DNA of 64,000 nt from Nematostella vectensis (lineage: Eukaryota; Cnidaria; Anthozoa; Actiniaria; Edwardsiidae). The stretch is taken from NCBI RefSeq assembly GCF_932526225.1, contig NC_064048.1:11108688-11172687 (forward strand), read 5' to 3'. Positions 1 to 8,608 of the stretch are shown here, piece by piece (the first letter of the stretch is position 1; each line of letters opens with the position of its first letter). A program made the translations under genes and the position numbers. Below the pieces are notes generated by a model. It was given only the letters and a program-made list of their open reading frames with translations. It was not told the DNA's origin and did no database searches.

Positions 1-15
1 AACGTTATCTTGAAC

Positions 16-47
<32 letters not shown>

Positions 48-63
48 CATAGAGAAAAAAAAA
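1..63 (+). repeat. Partial unit 0 (3' end only)
   Basis: This is the last 63 bases of a unit cut by the window edge. It contains the terminal poly(A) (21-47, 27 A), CATAGAG and the A9 run (55-63). A 27-base tract with CATAG matches the ends of type B units (27-28 A), so the missing unit may be type B, but that is a guess from one marker. Confidence 0.95.
55..63 (-). terminator. T9 tract on the minus strand, possible Pol III terminator
   Basis: Nine A bases on the plus strand are T9 on the minus strand, starting 12 bases past the B-box. Pol III normally stops at four or more T. The tract recurs before each unit start, except at unit 38, where it is fused with the long poly(A). Its function depends on the B-box being used. 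Confidence 0.3.
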
Positions 64-70
64 GGCCATT

Positions 71-281
71 GGCCTGGGATCGAACCCGGCCTAAAGAACA
101 AAACGGAAACCATACATACGGATTACCCAATCGGTATGGCAGCACAAGGCTTTTACGGAAGGCTGTAAAGAACCCGAAGGCCCCAAGCACCGATATTTCC
201 GGCGAATATGCTGTACAACACTCTTGCAAGGTATTCCAACCCGCGCATTAATGGGGAGGACAATAACCAGGATCCCAGGCC
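71..281. repeat. 11-bp inverted repeat bracketing a 211-bp module
   Basis: GGCCTGGGATC at 71-81 and GATCCCAGGCC at 271-281 are perfect reverse complements. The left arm overlaps the B-box. The arms could be chance, a fold-back structure, or a remnant of termini of an inserted element. No target duplication was recognised. Confidence 0.5.
76..136 (-). other. tRNA-like Pol III promoter element (B-box, possible decayed A-box)
   Basis: On the minus strand, 86 to 76 reads GGTTCGATCCC, an excellent match to the tRNA B-box. Its flanks form a T-arm-like stem, CCGGG with CCAGG, with one mismatch. Upstream in that direction, TACCGATTGGG (136-126) resembles an A-box only partly. Downstream lies a T9 tract (63-55), which could act as a Pol III terminator. 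I could not fold a full cloverleaf, so this looks like a tRNA pseudogene or a tRNA-derived SINE remnant rather than a functional tRNA. The element recurs in every unit, with the B-box at unit start +12 to +22. Confidence 0.45.
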
Positions 282-325
282 TGTAATACGGTTACGCCAC
301 GCACAGCTCGCTGAGATATAGGATG

Positions 326-333
326 AAAAAAAA
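326..333. repeat. A8 tract after GGATG
   Basis: This is a homopolymer of eight A, seven in units 20, 23, 24, 29 and 30. Its length change shortens the overlapping minus-strand frame, which shows that the frame is not maintained. Confidence 0.9.
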
Positions 334-371
334 TACAGGTCTATGTGGGCGTTTTGGGTCCCTTGGGGGCT

Positions 372-408
372 CGCTATGTCGGCGTGGCATCGTAACGCAC
401 GCGGGCGC
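372..408. other. CpG-rich stretch
   Basis: About eight CG dinucleotides lie within 37 bases in otherwise AT-rich DNA. Nearly all are intact in every copy. One decayed to CA in unit 27. Confidence 0.8.
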
Positions 409-440
409 ATTGTCTTTTATTGTGTACAGAATGTCTCTGT

Positions 441-509
441 CGTTTTTTGCTTTACTTTTAGTTTTGCTTTATTTTTATTATTATTTTTTTTTAGTCTTTT
501 TATTTGCAG
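441..509 (+). other. Pyrimidine-rich tract ending in TTTGCAG (splice-acceptor-like)
   Basis: The tract is almost entirely T and C with short ATT repeats, includes T8-T12 (484-492 in unit 1), and ends TTATTTGCAG. It has the look of a eukaryotic 3' splice site. No matching exon, coding frame or donor was identified, so it may be only low-complexity sequence. Confidence 0.35.
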
Positions 510-557
510 TTCTATGTACAGTATTTGACCATAGCTATGATAACAATTTTTCAAAAT

Positions 558-597
558 TATTGTAACCAACTATTGTAACCAATTATCGCAAACCAAC
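558..597 (+). repeat. Three 13/14-bp direct repeats
   Basis: TATTGTAACCAAC (558-570), TATTGTAACCAAT (571-583) and the degenerate TATCGCAAACCAAC (584-597) stand side by side. The second includes a CCAAT motif. Such short internal repeats are common in satellite monomers. No function is implied. Confidence 0.75.
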
Positions 598-642
598 TTG
601 ACTGCAAAACACTATTAGACATTTCTTTCATGTGACTGCGAA

Positions 643-656
643 GTTGACATGTCAAC
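643..656. other. Perfect 14-bp palindrome GTTGACATGTCAAC
   Basis: The sequence equals its own reverse complement. It is intact in nearly all units. The exception seen is unit 24, where the first G is T. It could be a dimeric protein-binding site or chance. Confidence 0.6.
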
Positions 657-686
657 ATCTAGAGGGGCTTCACCCAACAAGGAATC

Positions 687-785
687 ATGGGGGACCATGA
701 AAGCACGGTGTCGCGGAAAATTTTCCTGCCCCATTTATCAGGAACATCTGTGCAGCCGATGCCCTTAGTTGGATGGGGTGCACAG
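687..785. other. GC-richer self-complementary island
   Basis: It holds several complementary segments: ATGGGG (687-692) with CCCCAT (729-734), the perfect 12-bp palindrome GGAAAATTTTCC (715-726), and CTGTGCA (748-754) with TGCACAG (779-785). A second ATGGGG at 773-778 could compete for the same partner. A structured RNA or a decayed element is possible. It did not match any snRNA or 5S rRNA signature I know. Confidence 0.4.
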
Positions 786-932
786 GTGCTTTGGGTATGG
801 CCCTGTAGATGGCACAGTGACCACAAGATGTATCTGAATGAAACTGTATACTTATTTAAAATTTTAAAAACATGTGAGTGTTACTTACTTAGTTACAGTA
901 GTTCTTTTGAATATTATTATTTACGTGTATAA
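687..932 (+). other. 81-codon ORF, probably non-coding
   Basis: An ATG-started frame of 81 codons repeats in essentially every unit. It lies over the second GC-richer island. Its product matches no family I recognise and has no signal peptide, repeat or domain I can see. Substitutions change the residue in units 22, 23, 33 and 35, and a C to G at 52111 truncates it in unit 31. Near-identity of the units alone would keep it open, so openness is not evidence of coding. Confidence 0.15.
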
Positions 933-1394
933 TTTAGATGAGTAATAAATACTTCTCATTTGTCTCGTAGAGCTCGTATCGTTCCTCCTAAATAACAAAC
1001 AAAATAATGTGTGTTATTATCTTGGTGCAAAGGAATCTACAATAGTTTTGTAATCAAATAATTGTTTTACTATTAACACGCTTGTTCTTTCAACCAGTTT
1101 GTTGGTCTCACAAATAGACTTTTAATAAACTTGTATCCCTCCCCTCTCCACTCATTAAAGGGGCAGCGTCATGGCACTGCGCATGTCTGGAGTCAGTGTT
1201 TCTTGTAGGCTTTCAATTGTCTACACACAGTTGAACTTTAATAGTTGTCAATGCTTTGTTAAAATAATATTCGATATTTTACTGAATGTTTATTGACAGT
1301 TTGTGGGCATTTCCTTTGAATTTAAGTATTCCACATGGACAAAAGGCTCTTAGGTCAACATTAGAATTTGACTGAAATTCATTGTTTCCTGGCC
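933..1394. other. AT-rich stretch without a recognisable gene
   Basis: The only items seen are AATAAA motifs at 944-949 and 1124-1129, which are expected by chance in such AT-rich DNA, and a brief GC-richer patch near 1160-1195 (TGGCACTGCGCATG). Nothing else was recognised. The same applies to the equivalent stretch of every unit. Confidence 0.7.
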
Positions 1395-1417
1395 GGAGAG
1401 CTATTGCAAAGCTCTTC
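1395..1417 (+). other. Short hairpin (8-bp stem, 7-nt loop)
   Basis: GGAGAGCT (1395-1402) pairs with AGCTCTTC (1410-1417) with one G-U pair across the loop ATTGCAA. It is present in all units. In unit 26 a T to A at 44089 breaks the loop-closing pair. Confidence 0.5.
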
Positions 1418-1478
1418 ATCACACTGCACTTTTAAGCATATTCTATGTATGCTTCTTTGTACAAAATGTACCCCTCCT

Positions 1479-1484
1479 AATAAA
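1479..1484 (+). promoter_or_regulatory. AATAAA motif
   Basis: A canonical polyadenylation hexamer, but about 240 bases before the long A run and without an upstream coding frame. It may be fortuitous. Confidence 0.2.
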
Positions 1485-1523
1485 ACATTAAAGATCACAT
1501 AACTTGTTTACTTCCTCGACTCT

Positions 1524-1549
1524 TTGCTTTTTATTTTTGTTCTCTTACT
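1524..1549 (+). other. Pyrimidine tract ending in TTACTAG (splice-acceptor-like)
   Basis: A T-rich tract runs into CTCTTACTAG followed by G, which fits a 3' splice site by eye. In unit 37 the AG is changed to AT. The open frame downstream contains a stop in type D units, so no exon is supported. Confidence 0.25.
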
Positions 1550-1579
1550 AGGAAAATATCGAATACAAATAATCAGTAA

Positions 1580-1604
1580 AGCTAGCAAGCTCATTTTGCT
1601 AGCT
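1580..1604 (+). other. Perfect 9-bp hairpin
   Basis: AGCTAGCAA (1580-1588) is the exact reverse complement of TTGCTAGCT (1596-1604), with the loop GCTCATT. It is unchanged in all units I compared. It is the strongest compact stem-loop of the unit. Confidence 0.65.
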
Positions 1605-1688
1605 GTATATAATGCATATCAAGCCTGTATCTTTAGTATCCTGGATCAGGTAGACGAACCTATGTCACACCACTTTTTTGATGAGTAT

Positions 1689-1721
1689 TATAAAAAAATA
1701 CTAAAAAACGTTATCTTGAAC

Positions 1722-1757
<36 letters not shown>
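1689..1757 (+). other. TATAAA motif followed by long poly(A) run: retroposon-like 3' end
   Basis: TATAAA (1689-1694) lies 32 bases before a run of 31 A (1727-1757). A variant polyadenylation signal followed by a genomic A tail is the usual 3' end of a retroposed copy. No recognisable retroposon body, reverse transcriptase or target-site duplication was found, so the origin is inferred only. Confidence 0.35.
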
Positions 1758-1758
<1 letters not shown>

Positions 1759-1773
1759 ATAGAGAAAAAAAAA

Positions 1774-3432
1774 GGCCATTGGCCTGGGATCGAACCCGGC
1801 CTAAAGAACAAAACGGAAACCATACATACGGATTACCCAATCGGTATGGCAGCACAAGGCTTTTACGGAAGGCTGTAAAGAACCCGAAGGCCCCAAGCAC
1901 CGATATTTCCGGCGAATATGCTGTACAACACTCTTGCAAGGTATTCCAACCCGCGCATTAATGGGGAGGACAATAACCAGGATCCCAGGCCTGTAATACG
2001 GTTACGCCACGCACAGCTCGCTGAGATATAGGATGAAAAAAAATACAGGTCTATGTGGGCGTTTTGGGTCCCTTGGGGGCTCGCTATGTCGGCGTGGCAT
2101 CGTAACGCACGCGGGCGCATTGTCTTTTATTGTGTACAGAATGTCTCTGTCGTTTTTTGCTTTACTTTTAGTTTTGCTTTATTTTTATTATTATTTTTTT
2201 TTAGTCTTTTTATTTGCAGTTCTATGTACAGTATTTGACCATAGCTATGATAACAATTTTTCAAAATTATTGTAACCAACTATTGTAACCAATTATCGCA
2301 AACCAACTTGACTGCAAAACACTATTAGACATTTCTTTCATGTGACTGCGAAGTTGACATGTCAACATCTAGAGGGGCTTCACCCAACAAGGAATCATGG
2401 GGGACCATGAAAGCACGGTGTCGCGGAAAATTTTCCTGCCCCATTTATCAGGAACATCTGTGCAGCCGATGCCCTTAGTTGGATGGGGTGCACAGGTGCT
2501 TTGGGTATGGCCCTGTAGATGGCACAGTGACCACAAGATGTATCTGAATGAAACTGTATACTTATTTAAAATTTTAAAAACATGTGAGTGTTACTTACTT
2601 AGTTACAGTAGTTCTTTTGAATATTATTATTTACGTGTATAATTTAGATGAGTAATAAATACTTCTCATTTGTCTCGTAGAGCTCGTATCGTTCCTCCTA
2701 AATAACAAACAAAATAATGTGTGTTATTATCTTGGTGCAAAGGAATCTACAGTAGTTTTGTAATCAAATAATTGTTTTACTATTAACACGCTTGTTCTTT
2801 CAACCAGTTTGTTGGTCTCACAAATAGACTTTTAATAAACTTGTATCCCTCCCCTCTCCACTCATTAAAGGGGCAGCGTCATGGCACTGCGCATGTCTGG
2901 AGTCAGTGTTTCTTGTAGGCTTTCAATTGTCTACACACAGTTGAACTTTAATAGTTGTCAATGCTTTGTTAAAATAATATTCGATATTTTACTGAATGTT
3001 TATTGACAGTTTGTGGGCATTTCCTTTGAATTTAAGTCTTCCACATGGACCAAAGGCTCTTAGGTCAACATTAGAATTTGACTGAAATTCATTGTGTCCT
3101 GGCCGGAGAGCTATTGCAAAGCTCTTCATCACACTGCACTTTTAAGCATATTCTATGTATGCTTCTTTGTACAAAATGTACCCATCCTAATAAAACATTA
3201 AAGATCACATAACTTGTTTACTTCCTCGACTCTTTGCTTTTTATTTTTGTTCTCTTACTAGGAAAATATCGAATACAAATAATCAGTAAAGCTAGCAAGC
3301 TCATTTTGCTAGCTGTATATAATGCATATCAAGCCTGTATCTTTAGTATCCTGGATCAGGTAGACGAACCTATGTCACACCACTTTTTTGATGAGTATTA
3401 TAAAAAAAATACTAAAAAACGTTATCTTGAAC

Positions 3433-3464
<32 letters not shown>

Positions 3465-3480
3465 CATAGAGAAAAAAAAA
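1774..3480 (+). repeat. Unit 2, type B
   Basis: Length 1,707 bp. Type B markers are G at the 1386-equivalent position (GTGTCC), A at the 1474-equivalent (CCCATCC), and an A8 instead of A7 before TACTAAA. The terminal poly(A) is 27 bases. First member of the first B-C-D-E block. Confidence 0.97.
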
Positions 3481-5138
3481 GGCCATTGGCCTGGGATCGA
3501 ACCCGGCCTAAAGAACAAAACGGAAACCATACATACGGATTACCCAATCGGTATGGCAGCACAAGGCTTTTACGGAAGGCTGTAAAGAACCCGAAGGCCC
3601 CAAGCACCGATATTTCCGGCGAATATGCTGTACAACACTCTTGCAAGGTATTCCAACCCGCGCATTAATGGGGAGGACAATAACCAGGATCCCAGGCCTG
3701 TAATACGGTTACGCCACGCACAGCTCGCTGAGATATAGGATGAAAAAAAATACAGGTCTATGTGGGCGTTTTGGGTCCCTTGGGGGCTCGCTATGTCGGC
3801 GTGGCATCGTAACGCACGCGGGCGCATTGTCTTTTATTGTGTACAGAATGTCTCTGTCGTTTTTTGCTTTACTTTTAGTTTTGCTTTATTTTTATTATTA
3901 TTTTTTTTTAGTCTTTTTATTTGCAGTTCTATGTACAGTATTTGACCATAGCTATGATAACAATTTTTCAAAATTATTGTAACCAACTATTGTAACCAAT
4001 TATCGCAAACCAACTTGACTGCAAAACACTATTAGACATTTCTTTCATGTGACTGCGAAGTTGACATGTCAACATCTAGAGGGGCTTCACCCAACAAGGA
4101 ATCATGGGGGACCATGAAAGCACGGTGTCGCGGAAAATTTTCCTGCCCCATTTATCAGGAACATCTGTGCAGCCGATGCCCTTAGTTGGATGGGGTGCAC
4201 AGGTGCTTTGGGTATGGCCCTGTAGATGGCACAGTGACCACAAGATGTATCTGAATGAAACTGTATACTTATTTAAAATTTTAAAAACATGTGAGTGTTA
4301 CTTACTTAGTTACAGTAGTTCTTTTGAATATTATTATTTACGTGTATAATTTAGATGAGTAATAAATACTTCTCATTTGTCTCGTAGAGCTCGTATCGTT
4401 CCTCCTAAATAACAAACAAAATAATGTGTGTTATTATCTTGGTGCAAAGGAATCTACAATAGTTTTGTAATCAAATAATTGTTTTACTATTAACACGCTT
4501 GTTCTTTCAACCAGTTTGTTGGTCTCACAAATAGACTTTTAATAAACTTGTATCCCTCCCCTCTCCACTCATTAAAGGGGCAGCGTCATGGCACTGCGCA
4601 TGTCTGGAGTCAGTGTTTCTTGTAGGCTTTCAATTGTCTACACACAGTTGAACTTTAATAGTTGTCAATGCTTTGTTAAAATAATATTCGATATTTTACT
4701 GAATGTTTATTGACAGTTTGTGGGCATTTCCTTTGAATTTAAGTCTTCCACATGGACCAAAGGCTCTTAGGTCAACATTAGAATTTGACTGAAATTCATT
4801 GTTTCCTGGCCGGAGAGCTATTGCAAAGCTCTTCATCACACTGCACTTTTAAGCATATTCTATGTATGCTTCTTTGTACAAAATGTACCCCTCCTAATAA
4901 AACATTAAAGATCACATAACTTGTTTACTTCCTCGACTCTTTGCTTTTTATTTTTGTTCTCTTACTAGGAAAATATCGAATACAAATAATCAGTAAAGCT
5001 AGCAAGCTCATTTTGCTAGCTGTATATAATGCATATCAAGCCTGTATCTTTAGTATCCTGGATCAGGTAGACGAACCTATGTCACACCACTTTTTTGATG
5101 AGTATTATAAAAAAATACTAAAAAACGTTATCTTGAAC

Positions 5139-5175
<37 letters not shown>

Positions 5176-5190
5176 ATAGAGAAAAAAAAA
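3481..5190 (+). repeat. Unit 3, type C
   Basis: Length 1,710 bp. It is close to consensus at all markers except CTACAATAG (A at the 1042-equivalent), which it shares with type A rather than with the other C units. The terminal poly(A) is 31 bases, followed by CATAG. Confidence 0.97.
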
Positions 5191-6848
5191 GGCCATTGGC
5201 CTGGGATCGAACCCGGCCTAAAGAACAAAACGGAAACCATACATACGGATTACCCAATCGGTATGGCAGCACAAGGCTTTTACGGAAGGCTGTAAAGAAC
5301 CCGAAGGCCCCAAGCACCGATATTTCCGGCGAATATGCTGTACAACACTCTTGCAAGGTATTCCAACCCGCGCATTAATGGGGAGGACAATAACCAGGAT
5401 CCCAGGCCTGTAATACGGTTACGCCACGCACAGCTCGCTGAGATATAGGATGAAAAAAAATACAGGTCTATGTGGGCGTTTTGGGTCCCTTGGGGGCTCG
5501 CTATGTCGGCGTGGCATCGTAACGCACGCGGGCGCATTGTCTTTTATTGTGTACAGAATGTCTCTGTCGTTTTTTGCTTTACTTTTAGTTTTGCTTTATT
5601 TTTATTATTATTTTTTTTTAGTCTTTTTATTTGCAGTTCTATGTACAGTATTTGACCATAGCTATGATAACAATTTTTCAAAATTATTGTAACCAACTAT
5701 TGTAACCAATTATCGCAAACCAACTTGACTGCAAAACACTATTAGACATTTCTTTCATGTGACTGCGAAGTTGACATGTCAACATCTAGAGGGGCTTCAC
5801 CCAACAAGGAATCATGGGGGACCATGAAAGCACGGTGTCGCGGAAAATTTTCCTGCCCCATTTATCAGGAACATCTGTGCAGCCGATGCCCTTAGTTGGA
5901 TGGGGTGCACAGGTGCTTTGGGTATGGCCCTGTAGATGGCACAGTGACCACAAGATGTATCTGAATGAAACTGTATACTTATTTAAAATTTTAAAAACAT
6001 GTGAGTGTTACTTACTTAGTTACAGTAGTTCTTTTGAATATTATTATTTACGTGTATAATTTAGATGAGTAATAAATACTTCTCATTTGTCTCGTAGAGC
6101 TCGTATCGTTCCTCCTAAATAACAAACAAAATAATGTGTGTTATTATCTTGGTGCAAAGGAATCTACAGTAGTTTTGTAATCAAATAATTGTTTTACTAT
6201 TAACACGCTTGTTCTTTCAACCAGTTTGTTGGTCTCACAAATAGACTTTTAATAAACTTGTATCCCTCCCCTCTCCACTCATTAAAGGGGCAGCGTCATG
6301 GCACTGCGCATGTCTGGAGTCAGTGTTTCTTGTAGGCTTTCAATTGTCTACACACAGTTGAACTTTAATAGTTGTCAATGCTTTGTTAAAATAATATTCG
6401 ATATTTTACTGAATGTTTATTGACAGTTTGTGGGCATTTCCTTTGAATTTAAGTCTTCCACATGGACCAAAGGCTCTTAGGTCAACATTAGAATTTGACT
6501 GAAATTCATTGTTTCCTGGCCGGAGAGCTATTGCAAAGCTCTTCATCACACTGCACTTTTAAGCATATTCTATGTATGCTTCTTTGTACAAAATGTACCC
6601 CTCCTAATAAAACATTAAAGATCACATAACTTGTTTACTTCCTCGACTCTTTGCTTTTTATTTTTGTTCTCTTACTAGGAAAATATCGAATACAAATAAT
6701 CAGTAAAGCTAGCAAGCTCATTTTGCTAGCTGTATATAATGCATATTAAGCCTGTATCTTTAGTATCCTGGATCAGGTAGACGAACCTATGTCACACCAC
6801 TTTTTTGATGAGTATTATAAAAAAATACTAAAAAACGTTATCTTGAAC

Positions 6849-6880
<32 letters not shown>

Positions 6881-6897
6881 CCATAGAGAAAAAAAAA
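5191..6897 (+). repeat. Unit 4, type D
   Basis: Length 1,707 bp. The type D marker is C to T at 6747 (CATATTAAG), which places a TAA stop in the long frame near the unit end. The terminal poly(A) is 27 bases and is followed by CCATAG. Confidence 0.97.
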
Positions 6898-8556
6898 GGC
6901 CATTGGCCTGGGATCGAACCCGGCCTAAAGAACAAAACGGAAACCATACATACGGATTACCCAATCGGTATGGCAGCACAAGGCTTTTACGGAAGGCTGT
7001 AAAGAACCCGAAGGCCCCAAGCACCGATATTTCCGGCGAATATGCTGTACAACACTCTTGCAAGGTATTCCAACCCGCGCATTAATGGGGAGGACAATAA
7101 CCAGGATCCCAGGCCTGTAATACGGTTACGCCACGCACAGCTCGCTGAGATATAGGATGAAAAAAAATACAGGTCTATGTGGGCGTTTTGGGTCCCTTGG
7201 GGGCTCGCTATGTCGGCGTGGCATCGTAACGCACGCGGGCGCATTGTCTTTTATTGTGTACAGAATGTCTCTGTCGTTTTTTGCTTTACTTTTAGTTTTG
7301 CTTTATTTTTATTATTATTTTTTTTTTAGTCTTTTTATTTGCAGTTCTATGTACAGTATTTGACCATAGCTATGATAACAATTTTTCAAAATTATTGTAA
7401 CCAACTATTGTAACCAATTATCGCAAACCAACTTGACTGCAAAACACTATTAGACATTTCTTTCATGTGACTGCGAAGTTGACATGTCAACATCTAGAGG
7501 GGCTTCACCCAACAAGGAATCATGGGGGACCATGAAAGCACGGTGTCGCGGAAAATTTTCCTGCCCCATTTATCAGGAACATCTGTGCAGCCGATGCCCT
7601 TAGTTGGATGGGGTGCACAGGTGCTTTGGGTATGGCCCTGTAGATGGCACAGTGACCACAAGATGTATCTGAATGAAACTGTATACTTATTTAAAATTTT
7701 AAAAACATGTGAGTGTTACTTACTTAGTTACAGTAGTTCTTTTGAATATTATTATTTACGTGTATAATTAAGATGAGTAATAAATACTTCTCATTTGTCT
7801 CGTAGAGCTCGTATCGTTCCTCCTAAATAACAAACAAAATAATGTGTGTTATTATCTTGGTGCAAAGGAATCTACAGTAGTTTTGTAATCAAATAATTGT
7901 TTTACTATTAACACGCTTGTTCTTTCAACCAGTTTGTTGGTCTCACAAATAGACTTTTAATAAACTTGTATCCCTCCCCTCTCCACTCATTAAAGGGGCA
8001 GCGTCATGGCACTGCGCATGTCTGGAGTCAGTGTTTCTTGTAGGCTTTCAATTGTCTACACACAGTTGAACTTTAATAGTTGTCAATGCTTTGTTAAAAT
8101 AATATTCGATATTTTACTGAATGTTTATTGACAGTTTGTGGGCATTTCCTTTGAATTTAAGTATTCCACATGGACAAAAGGCTCTTAGGTCAACATTAGA
8201 ATTTGACTGAAATTCATTGTTTCCTGGCCGGAGAGCTATTGCAAAGCTCTTCATCACACTGCACTTTTAAGCATATTCTATGTATGCTTCTTTGTACAAA
8301 ATGTACCCCTCCTAATAAAACATTAAAGATCACATAACTTGTTTACTTCCTCGACTCTTTGCTTTTTATTTTTGTTCTCTTACTAGGAAAATATCGAATA
8401 CAAATAATCAGTAAAGCTAGCAAGCTCATTTTGCTAGCTGTATATAATGCATATCAAGCCTGTATCTTTAGTATCCTGGATCAGGTAGACGAACCTATGT
8501 CACACCACTTTTTTGATGAGTATTATAAAAAAATACTAAAAAACGTTATCTTGAAC

Positions 8557-8593
<37 letters not shown>

Positions 8594-8608
8594 ATAGAGA
8601 AAAAAAAA
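6898..8608 (+). repeat. Unit 5, type E
   Basis: Length 1,711 bp. Type E markers are a T10 tract, AATTAAG (A at the 935-equivalent), and A at both the 1328 and 1341 equivalents. The terminal poly(A) is 31 bases, followed by CATAG. Ends the first B-C-D-E block. Confidence 0.97.

Larger units (their letters stand above)
64..1773 (+). repeat. Unit 1, type A (reference unit)
   Basis: Length 1,710 bp. It is used as the coordinate reference for the internal features. Type A markers are A at 1042, and A at both 1328 and 1341. The terminal poly(A) is 31 bases (1727-1757) and is followed by CATAG. Confidence 0.97.

Noticed and set aside
64-136. A functional tRNA gene
   Set aside because: Only the B-box and T-arm are good. 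The T-stem has a mismatch, the acceptor and anticodon stems do not pair, and the A-box is poor.
153-410. An 85-residue minus-strand frame present in almost every unit
   Set aside because: It runs antisense across the tRNA-like module, is shortened by an A-tract length change in units 20, 23, 24, 29 and 30, and shows no recognisable domain. Repetition is explained by the array.
944-1129. AATAAA motifs as real polyadenylation sites
   Set aside because: They lie in AT-rich DNA with no upstream gene, and such hexamers are expected by chance.
64-1773. A ribosomal 5S, snRNA, spliced-leader or histone gene repeat
   Set aside because: Unit length would fit such arrays, but I found no 5S internal control region, no U1/U2/U4/U5/U6 signature, no convincing Sm site with a donor, and no histone frame on either strand.
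64-1773. A CENP-B box marking a centromeric satellite
   Set aside because: I scanned the C/G-rich parts of the unit for the TTCG-N4-A-N2-CGGG pattern on both strands and found no match. Centromeric location is not supported or excluded.
1524-1961. A 145-residue frame ending in a lysine run and a tRNA-like segment, repeated in many units
   Set aside because: It begins at a TTG rather than ATG, runs through the poly(A) tract, changes length and frame with A-run slippage, and is stopped in type D units.
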